Source: Candidatus Aminicenantota bacterium (lineage in GTDB: Bacteria; Acidobacteriota; Aminicenantia; Aminicenantales; JAFGAV01). Taken from it: DNA of 6,013 bases. The notes under the pieces are model-generated. The model did not search any database. It was not told where the DNA came from and worked only from the letters and a program-made list of their open reading frames with translations. Where the stretch lies: contig VGJG01000119.1 in assembly GCA_016867615.1 (NCBI GenBank), forward strand, positions 1 to 6,013. The letters are read 5' to 3'. Positions 1 to 5,350 of the stretch are shown in pieces; within the stretch, counting starts at the first letter, position 1; the number at the start of each line of letters is the position of its first letter. The position numbers and the translations under genes were made by a program.

Positions 1-1
1 C

Positions 2-361
2 CACCGACTGACCCGGCCGCCGAAAATTTTCTCGGTCAACTGGTTCCGCCGCGACGAGCACGGGAACTTCCTCTGGCCGGGGTTCGGCGACAACATGCGC
101 GTCCTGAAGTGGATCGTGGACCGCGCGGCGGGGCGCGCGGGGGCCAGGGAAACTCCGGCCGGACTCGTTCCCCGGATTGAGGACCTGGAGCTCTACGGGC
201 TCGATATGCCCCGCGAACGGCTGGCCAAGCTGTTCGAGGTCGACATGAAGGACTGGCGGGGCGAGGCGGCCGACATCAAGGACTCCCTGAAAAAATACGG
301 CCGCCGTCTGCCCCGGGAGATCTGGTCCGAATACGAAGCCCTGGAGCGGCAGACGAAGTAA
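2..361 (+). CDS. pckG: Phosphoenolpyruvate carboxykinase (GTP), C-terminal part
   Basis: Cytosolic enzyme that interconverts oxaloacetate and phosphoenolpyruvate using GTP/GDP, linking the TCA cycle with gluconeogenesis. Only the last 119 residues are present; the gene begins upstream of the window and ends at TAA 359-361. The frame reads IFSVNWFRR and then NFLWPGFGDN. In the GTP-type family this is the guanine-binding stretch: the family's three stacking phenylalanines and its asparagine correspond here to codons at 44-46, 68-70, 83-85 and 92-94. All four are present, which argues for the GTP rather than the ATP enzyme. The following text (LELYGLDMPRERLAKLFEVD, then a Lys-rich helix ending near PREIWSEYEALE) matches the usual helical C-terminus, so the end looks intact. 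A Met codon at 95 is internal, not a start. The next gene is convergent, so this gene ends its transcription unit. Confidence 0.93.
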   Translation, partial: HRLTRPPKIFSVNWFRRDEHGNFLWPGFGDNMRVLKWIVDRAAGRAGARETPAGLVPRIEDLELYGLDMPRERLAKLFEVDMKDWRGEAADIKDSLKKYGRRLPREIWSEYEALERQTK

Positions 362-535
362 AACAGGGTCGCGTCTTCACTGCCCTATCCCTAGGTGATT
401 GCCTAGAACGGAACCGCAGCCCCGATCTTTCTGGACGCGGCGGCCGAGGGAGCGACCCGGACGGTCGGAGCTAGGAAAGGCCGGAACGGCAGGGACTTCC
501 GTGGACCGAAAAAAATGGGCTCGGCCTGAAGACGG

Positions 536-2575
536 TCACAGGCGGCGGGAGGATCGGCCCCACGAGAACGAGTCGAGAATTTCGCGGAGGCGGGAGGCGG
601 CCCCGCTCCCTTTGGAGACAAAAAGCCAGACGTCCACGCCGTCGAGGACCGCCGCCGCGGCGGATTCCTCTCCGTCCGGATCGCCGTCCTTCGTTCGCTC
701 CGATTCGACCAGAGGCCACGACCGCCCCGAGACCTCGAGCCGCGAACGCCGGCCCCGGGGGACGAGCTCCTCGAGGCGGCGGTAAGCCGATTCCTCCGGC
801 GCGGCGCCCGGACGCCAGGCGTCCTGAAGAACCCGCACGGACATGCCTTCCGGATTCCTCATAGTCAACAGCGTGTCGTCCGGCCATGTCTTGTCCAGAT
901 CTTCGAATGCGAACCCGTCCGGCTTGCGGACGCGGAGCCCCAGCCCGGGATTGAAATAGATATCGCCCTCGAGGCTGTAGAGCGGAGAGTCCGGGTCCAC
1001 GACGACCTGTTCGCCCTTCAAGGCATAGTTCAGGACGGACACCCGGAGGTTGCCGAAGAGCCCTTGCCCGGACGACAAAAGCTCGCCTAAGCCGTCGTTG
1101 AGCGAGGAGCGGGCCAGGACGAAGCGGGCCGCATCGGCCAGACAGGGTCCGTTGACCGCGGCATCCAGGCCGAACCAGGAGCCGCCGAAACGCGCCTCGA
1201 CCCAGGCATGGCCCCCCCAGGCGCCGTTGAGGTAGACGCAACCCATGAGGATGCGCGACGGAATGCCCGCCGCCCGGAGCATGGCCGCCAGCAGGACGGC
1301 GTATTCGGTGCAGGTGCCCCGGCCGTTGCGAACGACCTCGGAGGAAGGGGCGAAGGCGATGCCCGCGTCGACCTTCATGCGGACGCTGACCCAGTTCTCG
1401 AGACGCAGCGCGCGCCCGAGCAGCCCGGAGTCCTCCCCTCCCCCCTCGCCTCCCAGCGCCTCCGCCACGGCCCGTCGCAGGACCTCGTCGTCCGTGTCGA
1501 TATACTGGTTGGACCTCAGGAATTCGTCGACATCCTCGGAATCCGCGATCCGGCCCGGGCGTATCGGCGATCCGGAATCGGACGGCGAGACGGCGGGAAC
1601 CGCGGCGCAGGGGGATTGCTCAACTCTGAGGATGAGATGACCGGCGGCCTTCTCCAGAACCCTCTGACCCGGGCCCTCGAGCCCGTCCCATCCCCTTCCC
1701 AGGGCCGGATCCTTCCTCTCCAGGCGCAGGGTCACGGCCTCGATCGCCCTGGCCTGCGGCAGCCGGACGTTCGACCGCGCCAGGGACTCCTCCAGGGGGA
1801 GCGCCGCGGCCTCCGCCGGGGAAGAAAGGGACAGGGCGTCCTCCCGCGTCGTGAGGCGCGCGGTCAGCTCGCCCAGGGGCGAGGCGTCCGAGGAGAGAAG
1901 CGTTCGGCCGGAGCGATCGAGCCAGACCGTGCGCTTCTGCGGCAGGGCGGAGTTCGTCTCCGCGACGCGCAGCGCTTCGCGCGGCGGGAAGCTTTCGGGG
2001 AGCGGCGCGACGGCCTCGAGCACCTGGGTGACCGTCACCGGTTTCGAGAGCTCGGTCAGGAACGACTGGACGATGACCGTATCGCCGGGGTTCTTCAAAC
2101 CCGCCTCCGCGGCGCGGCGGATGCCCTCGGGTCCGAGAAGGCGGCCGGTGAAAGGGACCTCCCGCTCGGAGGCCGCGGAGGGGTCCCGACCGGTATAAGA
2201 CTTGAGAATGACCTTCCCCTCCTCGACCCGCGCTTCGGTTATCATGGGCGAGTCGGAGAGCTTGAGCTCGGAGAAGACCTCGAGGAGGTCTCCCTCTTCG
2301 GTCTCCAGGGTGACCGTGCTCGACCCGATCTCCAAGCCCGCTCCCAGGCGGCTGAGGAGGAACAACGACTCGGACCGCGTCCTGTAGAGCGGAAGGCCGT
2401 CGCGCGCCGCCCGTTCCGTGCTGTGATGCATGCGGCCCGCCCTCCGGCCGGCGATGCTGATGACGTACCACGCCTCCTCCGCCGCGGGCGCGTCGGGCCC
2501 GCAGGGCAGGACGAGGCACAACAAGATCCAGCTTGCCGCGGCAAGCGCCGTGACGGACGGACGACGTTTGTCCAT
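536..2575 (-). CDS. Secreted transglutaminase-like cysteine protein, three-domain
   Basis: 679 residues. Residues 1-32 form a signal peptide: a basic start (MDKRRP), a hydrophobic core (about 10-24) and a probable signal peptidase I site near APAAEE. Cys20 and Cys25 do not sit in a proper lipobox, so a lipoprotein is unlikely. Residues about 35-345 form an N-terminal beta-rich region opening with WYVISIAGRRAGRMHH, a pattern common ahead of bacterial transglutaminase-like domains. Residues about 385-475 are the transglutaminase-like core. It has Cys422 in GRGTCTEYA, His456 in GGHAWVEA and Asp471 in FGLDAAVN, the complete catalytic triad. Residues about 540-675 form a C-terminal domain (LGLRVRKPDGFAFEDL, ending SFSWG) resembling small PsbP/DUF1795-like folds; that assignment is tentative. 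Bacterial members may be peptidases or amide-processing enzymes, and the substrate is unknown. The ATG at 2575 has GGAGGA five bases ahead and a good promoter. The gene converges on pckG and diverges from the M20 gene. Confidence 0.85.
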   Translation of the reverse strand: MDKRRPSVTALAAASWILLCLVLPCGPDAPAAEEAWYVISIAGRRAGRMHHSTERAARDGLPLYRTRSESLFLLSRLGAGLEIGSSTVTLETEEGDLLEVFSELKLSDSPMITEARVEEGKVILKSYTGRDPSAASEREVPFTGRLLGPEGIRRAAEAGLKNPGDTVIVQSFLTELSKPVTVTQVLEAVAPLPESFPPREALRVAETNSALPQKRTVWLDRSGRTLLSSDASPLGELTARLTTREDALSLSSPAEAAALPLEESLARSNVRLPQARAIEAVTLRLERKDPALGRGWDGLEGPGQRVLEKAAGHLILRVEQSPCAAVPAVSPSDSGSPIRPGRIADSEDVDEFLRSNQYIDTDDEVLRRAVAEALGGEGGGEDSGLLGRALRLENWVSVRMKVDAGIAFAPSSEVVRNGRGTCTEYAVLLAAMLRAAGIPSRILMGCVYLNGAWGGHAWVEARFGGSWFGLDAAVNGPCLADAARFVLARSSLNDGLGELLSSGQGLFGNLRVSVLNYALKGEQVVVDPDSPLYSLEGDIYFNPGLGLRVRKPDGFAFEDLDKTWPDDTLLTMRNPEGMSVRVLQDAWRPGAAPEESAYRRLEELVPRGRRSRLEVSGRSWPLVESERTKDGDPDGEESAAAAVLDGVDVWLFVSKGSGAASRLREILDSFSWGRSSRRL

Positions 2576-2579
2576 GCCT

Positions 2580-2585
2580 TCCTCC
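2580..2585 (-). promoter_or_regulatory. Ribosome binding site of the transglutaminase-like gene
   Basis: Read on the minus strand, GGAGGA lies four bases before the ATG at 2575-2573. It fixes this ATG as the start. It also lies very close to the expected transcription start, so the mRNA leader would be only about ten bases long. Confidence 0.75.
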
Positions 2586-2592
2586 GGAGACG

Positions 2593-2621
2593 ATTATAAA
2601 CGTCCGGCCGGACCGTGTCTT
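2593..2621 (-). promoter_or_regulatory. Sigma-70-type promoter for the transglutaminase-like gene
   Basis: On the minus strand there is a perfect -10 box TATAAT (2598 to 2593). It is preceded by a 17-base spacer and AAGACA (2621 to 2616), which shares GACA and four of six bases with the consensus -35. The expected start is near 2586, directly ahead of the GGAGGA ribosome site. The box match and spacing are seen directly; activity is inferred. Confidence 0.6.
2602..2613. repeat. Perfect 12-base palindrome inside the promoter spacer
   Basis: GTCCGGCCGGAC is its own reverse complement. It sits wholly within the 17-base spacer between the -35 and -10 boxes of the minus-strand promoter, a place where a bound repressor would block RNA polymerase. 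No regulator gene is adjacent. GC-rich palindromes also arise by chance in this DNA, so an operator role is only a possibility. Confidence 0.35.
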
Positions 2622-2668
2622 CCTTTTTCGTCGACCGGCGTCCCGCGCCTCCTGCGTTTTTTCACCCC

Positions 2669-2697
2669 TTGCATATCCCATGCCGAGGGGGTAAATA
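2669..2697 (+). promoter_or_regulatory. Weak promoter candidate for the exported M20 amidohydrolase
   Basis: TTGCAT (2669-2674), a 17-base spacer and TAAATA (2692-2697) lie 64 bases before the ATG at 2762, in the most AT-rich part of the divergent gap. Each box matches only about three of six consensus bases. The position is right for the plus-strand gene, but the match alone is not convincing. Confidence 0.25.
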
Positions 2698-2761
2698 AAT
2701 GGCTGATGGCAATCGATCGCCGGCCGCTCATGTCCATCGATCTCATTAAAAGGCCCGATTC

Positions 2762-4069
2762 ATGAATAACAAGAAAAGCGTCTCCTTATCCTTGGCCGCC
2801 GTCCTGATCCTCGCCTTCCGACCTCTCGCCTCCCAGCCCGCGGTCGGGGACGAGCGCGCGCTGTCGCGCATCGAAGTCCTCGTCGGCGAGATCGCGCCCC
2901 GGCTGATCGACATCCGGCGCGACCTCCACGCCCATCCGGAGCTGTCCGGCCGCGAATTCCGCACCGCGGCGCTCGTCGCGGATTTCCTGAGGGGACTCGG
3001 CCTCGAGGTCAGGACGGGGATCGGCGGCACGGGCGTGCTGGGCGTCCTGCGCGGCGGGAAGCCGGGGCCGACGGTCGGCTTCCGCGGCGACATGGACGCC
3101 CTGCCCATCACCGAGGAGACGGGCCTGCCCTTCGCCTCCAGGATGAAGGACGTGCATGACGGCCGCGAGACGGGCGTCATGCACGCCTGCGGCCACGACA
3201 TCCACACCACGGTGCTTCTGGGCGTGGCCGAGGTTCTCTCCCGGCTCCGGCAGGAGGTCGCCGGCACGGTCCTGTTCATCGCCCAGCCGGCCGAGGAGGA
3301 GGGCGACGGCGCTCTGGCGATGATCCAGGACGGCGTCTTCCGGGATTTCAAGCCCCAAGCCCTGTTCGCCTTTCACGTGGACGACACTCTGCCCGCGGGG
3401 CGCGTGTCCTACGTACCGGGGTACGCGGGCGCGAACTGCGACGGGTTCAAGCTCGTCATCCGCTCGAGCGGCTGCCACGGCGCCAATCCCCACCTGTGCG
3501 TCGACCCCATCGTCGTCGGCGCCCAGGTCGTCGTCGCCCTCCAGGCCATGCTTTCCAGGGAAATCGACGTCCGGCGGAACGCCGTGATCACCGTCGGCTC
3601 CTTTCACGCCGGGTCGGCGAGCAACGTCATCCCCCGTGAGGCCGTCCTGAGCGCCACGGTCCGCAGCTACGGCGACGACCAGCGGCGGCTCCTGCGGGAA
3701 AAGATCGAGCGCCTGGTCGAAGGGCTGTGCCGCGCCCGGGGGGCGGAATACGACCTGAATTATCATTTCGGGACGATCGCCCTCTACAACGACCCGGCCC
3801 TCCTCGAGGAGATCCTGCCGTCGGCGGCCGAGGCCCTGGGCGGTCGGGACCGCCTGGTGCTTTATCTTCCGGACATGGGCGGAGAGGACTTCAGCTATTT
3901 CGCCCGCGAAGCGCCGGGCGCCATGCTCGGACTGGGGGTCGTGCCCGAGGGTTCGGGGGGCGTGGCCCTCCATTCGCCGACCTTCGTCGCCGACGAGGCG
4001 GCCGTCCCCCTGGGGGTCAAGGTCATGTCCGCCGTGATCCTGAATTACCTGGCGCGGCGCGCCCGCTGA
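2762..4069 (+). CDS. Secreted M20D metallopeptidase/amidohydrolase
   Basis: 435 residues, a normal length for the M20D (hippurate hydrolase, N-acyl-amino-acid amidohydrolase, IAA-amino-acid hydrolase) family plus a signal peptide. Residues 1-24 are the signal (MNNKKS, hydrophobic core, likely cut after PLAS), so it should act in the periplasm or outside. The catalytic domain starts near 46 with RRDLHAHPELSGRE and continues with FRGDMDALPITEETGLPF. The metal ligands expected from the family are all present: Cys143 and His145 (MHACGHD), Glu179 with the likely general base Glu178 (QPAEEE), His205 (FAFHV) and His404 (ALHSPTF). The dimerisation lid spans roughly 218-330, with GCHGANPH at 237-244. 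There the second glycine of the usual GGHG is Cys238, an unusual residue beside the conserved His239. The family hydrolyses amide bonds of acylated amino acids; the actual substrate is unknown. The start has AAAAGG eight bases ahead. Confidence 0.92.
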   Translation: MNNKKSVSLSLAAVLILAFRPLASQPAVGDERALSRIEVLVGEIAPRLIDIRRDLHAHPELSGREFRTAALVADFLRGLGLEVRTGIGGTGVLGVLRGGKPGPTVGFRGDMDALPITEETGLPFASRMKDVHDGRETGVMHACGHDIHTTVLLGVAEVLSRLRQEVAGTVLFIAQPAEEEGDGALAMIQDGVFRDFKPQALFAFHVDDTLPAGRVSYVPGYAGANCDGFKLVIRSSGCHGANPHLCVDPIVVGAQVVVALQAMLSREIDVRRNAVITVGSFHAGSASNVIPREAVLSATVRSYGDDQRRLLREKIERLVEGLCRARGAEYDLNYHFGTIALYNDPALLEEILPSAAEALGGRDRLVLYLPDMGGEDFSYFAREAPGAMLGLGVVPEGSGGVALHSPTFVADEAAVPLGVKVMSAVILNYLARRAR

Positions 4070-4093
4070 GGCTTGCGCCGAAGCGGGGACGGT

Positions 4094-4142
4094 GGCGCGC
4101 CCCGCCCCGGCTCGCCGCCGGCCGCGCGCCCTGGTCGGCGAG
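4094..4142. repeat. Two overlapping GC-rich inverted repeats after the M20 gene
   Basis: GGCGCGC (4094-4100) pairs with GCGCGCC (4124-4130), and CTCGCCG (4111-4117) pairs with CGGCGAG (4136-4142). The two 7-base stems overlap, so only one can form at a time. They lie in the 153-base gap after the M20 stop and before the next promoter. Neither is followed by a T-run, so they are not classical intrinsic terminators. They could slow transcription, or simply reflect high GC. Confidence 0.3.
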
Positions 4143-4161
4143 GAGGCCGCGTGGATTGCGA

Positions 4162-4191
4162 TTGACATCATTTTCTCCGCCCGTATATGAT
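4162..4191 (+). promoter_or_regulatory. Strong sigma-70-type promoter for the zinc-ribbon/pilin gene
   Basis: A perfect -35 TTGACA (4162-4167) is followed by an 18-base spacer and TATGAT (4186-4191), five of six consensus bases. An overlapping TATATG at 4184-4189 with a 16-base spacer is a second reading. Transcription would start near 4198, giving a leader of about 25 bases. The -10 box covers an in-frame ATG at 4187, so that ATG would lie upstream of the transcript. Confidence 0.7.
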
Positions 4192-4208
4192 TCTTGCCGC
4201 AAACACTG

Positions 4209-4216
4209 AAGGAGGT
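4209..4216 (+). promoter_or_regulatory. Strong ribosome binding site that decides the start at 4223
   Basis: AAGGAGGT is a near-complete anti-16S match and ends six bases before the ATG at 4223. It selects 4223 over the in-frame ATG at 4187, which would add 12 residues (MILAANTEGGGL) unrelated to any zinc-ribbon start. Confidence 0.85.
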
Positions 4217-4222
4217 GGACTC

Positions 4223-4924
4223 ATGTTCTGCTCGAACTGCGGCTCCAAGATCGACGACGGAGCGGCCTTCTGCATTCAATGCGGCGCCAGGCGGTCCGGC
4301 GAGCCGGCGTCTCAGCCGGCGCGATCGCCGCAGCCCCAGCCGCAACATCAGCCGCACACCGCGCCGGAGTTCAGGCCGCATACCGCCCCGTCCGCGGCCG
4401 CCAAGAAGAGCTCCAACACGGGCATCATCGTGGCCCTGGCCGTCTTCGGCGGCCTGGTATTCCTGGGGATCGTCTCCGCCATCGCCGTCCCCAACTTATT
4501 GACGGCCAAGCAAAAAGCGAGTCAAAAGAACACGATGAGAGGCATCACGAATATTTCCACGGCTCTCGCTGACTATTATACCGATAACGGCACGGTCCCC
4601 GCGGCGGACGGCTCCATCGCCGAAAACGGAGAGCTCGCGGCGGCCCTGTCTCCATTCTATATCAAAGTCCTTCCGCTCAAAGACGATTGGGGCAATCCCT
4701 ACCTCGTTTTCTGCGGGGAAGCCTGCAACGGCCGGTACGGCCTCAGAGACTGCCAGGCCGACGATATCTTGGTCGTCTCCTGGGGCAAGGACGGGATTTC
4801 CGAGTCGTGGACCTATGACCCGGAAGACGAACAAGGAGGCCTGTTCCATAATTCCGGCTTCGCGGACTTCGAGCGCGACCTGGTGATGTTCAACGGCTCC
4901 TGGATCCGCGCGCCTCACAACTAA
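4223..4924 (+). CDS. Zinc-ribbon protein with membrane helix and pilin-like (GspG-like) domain
   Basis: 233 residues. Residues 2-22 are a zinc ribbon of the double CxxC type, with Cys3, Cys6, Cys17 and Cys20 (MFCSNCG, FCIQCG). Residues about 25-62 are a Pro/Gln/His/Ala-rich linker with a repeated PHTAP and a KK before the membrane. Residues 67-89 form one hydrophobic helix that leads straight into AIAVPNLLTAKQKASQKNTM. This closely resembles the N-terminal alpha helix of type IV pilins and type II secretion pseudopilins. The body has ALADYYTDNGTVP and DDWGNPY, then VVSWGKDG, the order seen in GspG-type pseudopilins. The usual prepilin cleavage motif (G-F-T-L-I-E) is absent, so the helix is probably an uncleaved anchor. 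Zinc ribbon in the cytoplasm and C-terminal domain outside is the expected topology. Cys164, Cys168 and Cys177 are extra cysteines in the outer domain. Function is unknown. A small mobile element begins just after the stop. Confidence 0.87.
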   Translation: MFCSNCGSKIDDGAAFCIQCGARRSGEPASQPARSPQPQPQHQPHTAPEFRPHTAPSAAAKKSSNTGIIVALAVFGGLVFLGIVSAIAVPNLLTAKQKASQKNTMRGITNISTALADYYTDNGTVPAADGSIAENGELAAALSPFYIKVLPLKDDWGNPYLVFCGEACNGRYGLRDCQADDILVVSWGKDGISESWTYDPEDEQGGLFHNSGFADFERDLVMFNGSWIRAPHN

Positions 4925-4926
4925 TA

Positions 4927-4934
4927 ACGAAAGT
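4927..4934. repeat. Left target-site duplication
   Basis: ACGAAAGT, two bases after the stop codon of the zinc-ribbon/pilin gene. It is identical and in direct orientation to the copy at 5087-5094, as expected when a transposable element duplicates eight bases on insertion. Confidence 0.65.
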
Positions 4935-4956
4935 GGCTCTCTTCCATTCTCTGTGG
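4935..4956 (+). repeat. Left terminal inverted repeat
   Basis: Begins GGCTCTCTTCCATT and continues CTCTGTGG. It pairs with 5065-5086. The inverted match runs two bases further outward (GT/AC) into the duplicated target bases, so the boundary could be read as 4933. Confidence 0.7.
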
Positions 4957-5064
4957 GTAGGTTTCGCAAAGAGTTCAGCCGGCCTGAATGTCCGGGGCGA
5001 TTCCGGCGCCTCAACCCGGCTCGACGATCATGTCCGGATAAAAGGCCTGCCGAGGCCGGCTGAT

Positions 5065-5086
5065 CCACACAAAATGGAAGAGAGCC
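5065..5086 (-). repeat. Right terminal inverted repeat
   Basis: Read on the minus strand from 5086 it begins GGCTCTCTTCCATT and continues TTGTGTGG. It differs from the left end at only two of 22 positions. Confidence 0.7.
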
Positions 5087-5094
5087 ACGAAAGT
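5087..5094. repeat. Right target-site duplication
   Basis: ACGAAAGT, the second copy of the 8-base direct repeat flanking the element. It is followed by the AT-rich stretch TTAATCGTCAATTTAATC. Confidence 0.65.
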
Positions 5095-5143
5095 TAATCG
5101 TCAATTTAATCAGGCCCGTCCCAAGCGACCAGAACATCGTGAA

Positions 5144-5173
5144 GGCCGCTGAAATCCGGGTCGGCCGTTTTTT
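5144..5173 (+). terminator. Possible intrinsic terminator for the zinc-ribbon/pilin gene
   Basis: GGCCG (5144-5148) pairs with CGGCC (5162-5166), followed by G and six Ts (5168-5173). The stem is only five pairs and the loop is 13 bases, so it is weak, but the T-run is the only one in a suitable place. It now lies about 220 bases after the stop, but would be only about 60 bases away if the mobile element were removed. Confidence 0.35.
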
Positions 5174-5178
5174 GGAGT

Positions 5179-5199
5179 GCGGCCGCACGAGGCCGCTTT
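5179..5199 (+). terminator. Second terminator-like hairpin
   Basis: GCGGCC (5179-5184) and GGCCGC (5191-5196) form a six-pair GC stem with a six-base loop followed by three Ts. The left arm is also part of a perfect 12-base palindrome GTGCGGCCGCAC (5177-5188). The short T-tail makes termination uncertain; it may back up the hairpin just before it. Confidence 0.3.
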
Positions 5200-5315
5200 G
5201 AATGCGGCGCCGCGTCGCCGCCCGTGGTTCGCAGATCAAAGCCCATCTGAACTCAACCGGCCATCGGTCGCAGGCCGAAGATCGCGAAGGACAGGAGAGC
5301 CCGGGCCGGTCGTCC

Positions 5316-5344
5316 TGGACGCGGCCGCCGATTTCCGATATCTT
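5316..5344 (+). promoter_or_regulatory. Promoter candidate giving a leaderless mRNA
   Basis: TGGACG (5316-5321), a 17-base spacer and TATCTT (5339-5344) each match four of six consensus bases. Transcription would begin at or beside the A of the ATG at 5351. This fits with the absence of a properly spaced ribosome binding site. The match is modest. Confidence 0.3.
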
Positions 5345-5350
5345 GAGGGC

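Larger units (their letters stand above)
4935..5086. mobile_element. MITE-like non-autonomous element, 152 bases
   Basis: The two ends are inverted repeats. The left end (4935-4956) and the reverse complement of the right end (5065-5086) share GGCTCTCTTCCATT exactly and match at 20 of 22 positions overall, with the shared TGTGG near the inner edge. An exact 8-base direct repeat, ACGAAAGT, flanks the element on both sides. Removing the element and one repeat copy would restore a short AT-rich sequence after the upstream gene. There is no room for a transposase and no credible reading frame inside. A small hairpin (TTCAG/CTGAA, 4974-4988) lies within. From memory, ISL3-family insertion sequences make 8-base duplications and often have ends starting GGCTCT; that affiliation is a tentative inference. 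It could also be the joined ends of a deleted insertion sequence. Confidence 0.7.
5095..5350. other. Non-coding gap between the mobile element and the second amidohydrolase
   Basis: It starts with an AT-rich stretch (5095-5112), holds two terminator-like hairpins (5144-5173 and 5179-5199), then GC-rich DNA to 5315 in which I recognise nothing, and ends with a promoter candidate. The reading frame of the downstream gene stays open well upstream of its ATG (to at least 5219). It offers no ATG or GTG start there, and the codons do not read as a known N-terminus. Confidence 0.5.

Noticed and set aside
391..406. Small hairpin (CTAGG/CCTAG) after the PEPCK gene as a terminator
   Set aside because: The stem is only five pairs and no T-run follows on either strand, so I do not call a terminator in the convergent gap at 362-535.
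1208..2599. Long plus-strand open frame opposite the transglutaminase-like gene
   Set aside because: It is rich in Arg, Gly, Ala and Pro, with no recognisable motif, and mirrors a gene with signal peptide, catalytic triad, ribosome site and promoter. High GC makes such opposite frames common.
2712..2741. Two ATCGAT palindromes 24 bases apart upstream of the exported amidohydrolase
   Set aside because: Six-base palindromes are frequent by chance, and the flanking bases do not match well enough to argue for a paired operator.
2758..2767. ATTCATGAAT palindrome over the start codon at 2762
   Set aside because: Ten bases including the obligatory ATG is weak evidence; no second copy is seen.
2786..4381. 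Minus-strand 531-codon open frame across the M20 gene
   Set aside because: The composition is a shadow of the GC-rich coding strand; it crosses two genes and a promoter and shows no family motif.
4935..5086. The inverted repeats as a riboswitch or structured RNA rather than a mobile element
   Set aside because: The exact 8-base direct repeats at both borders are better explained by transposition, and no known RNA motif is recognised inside.
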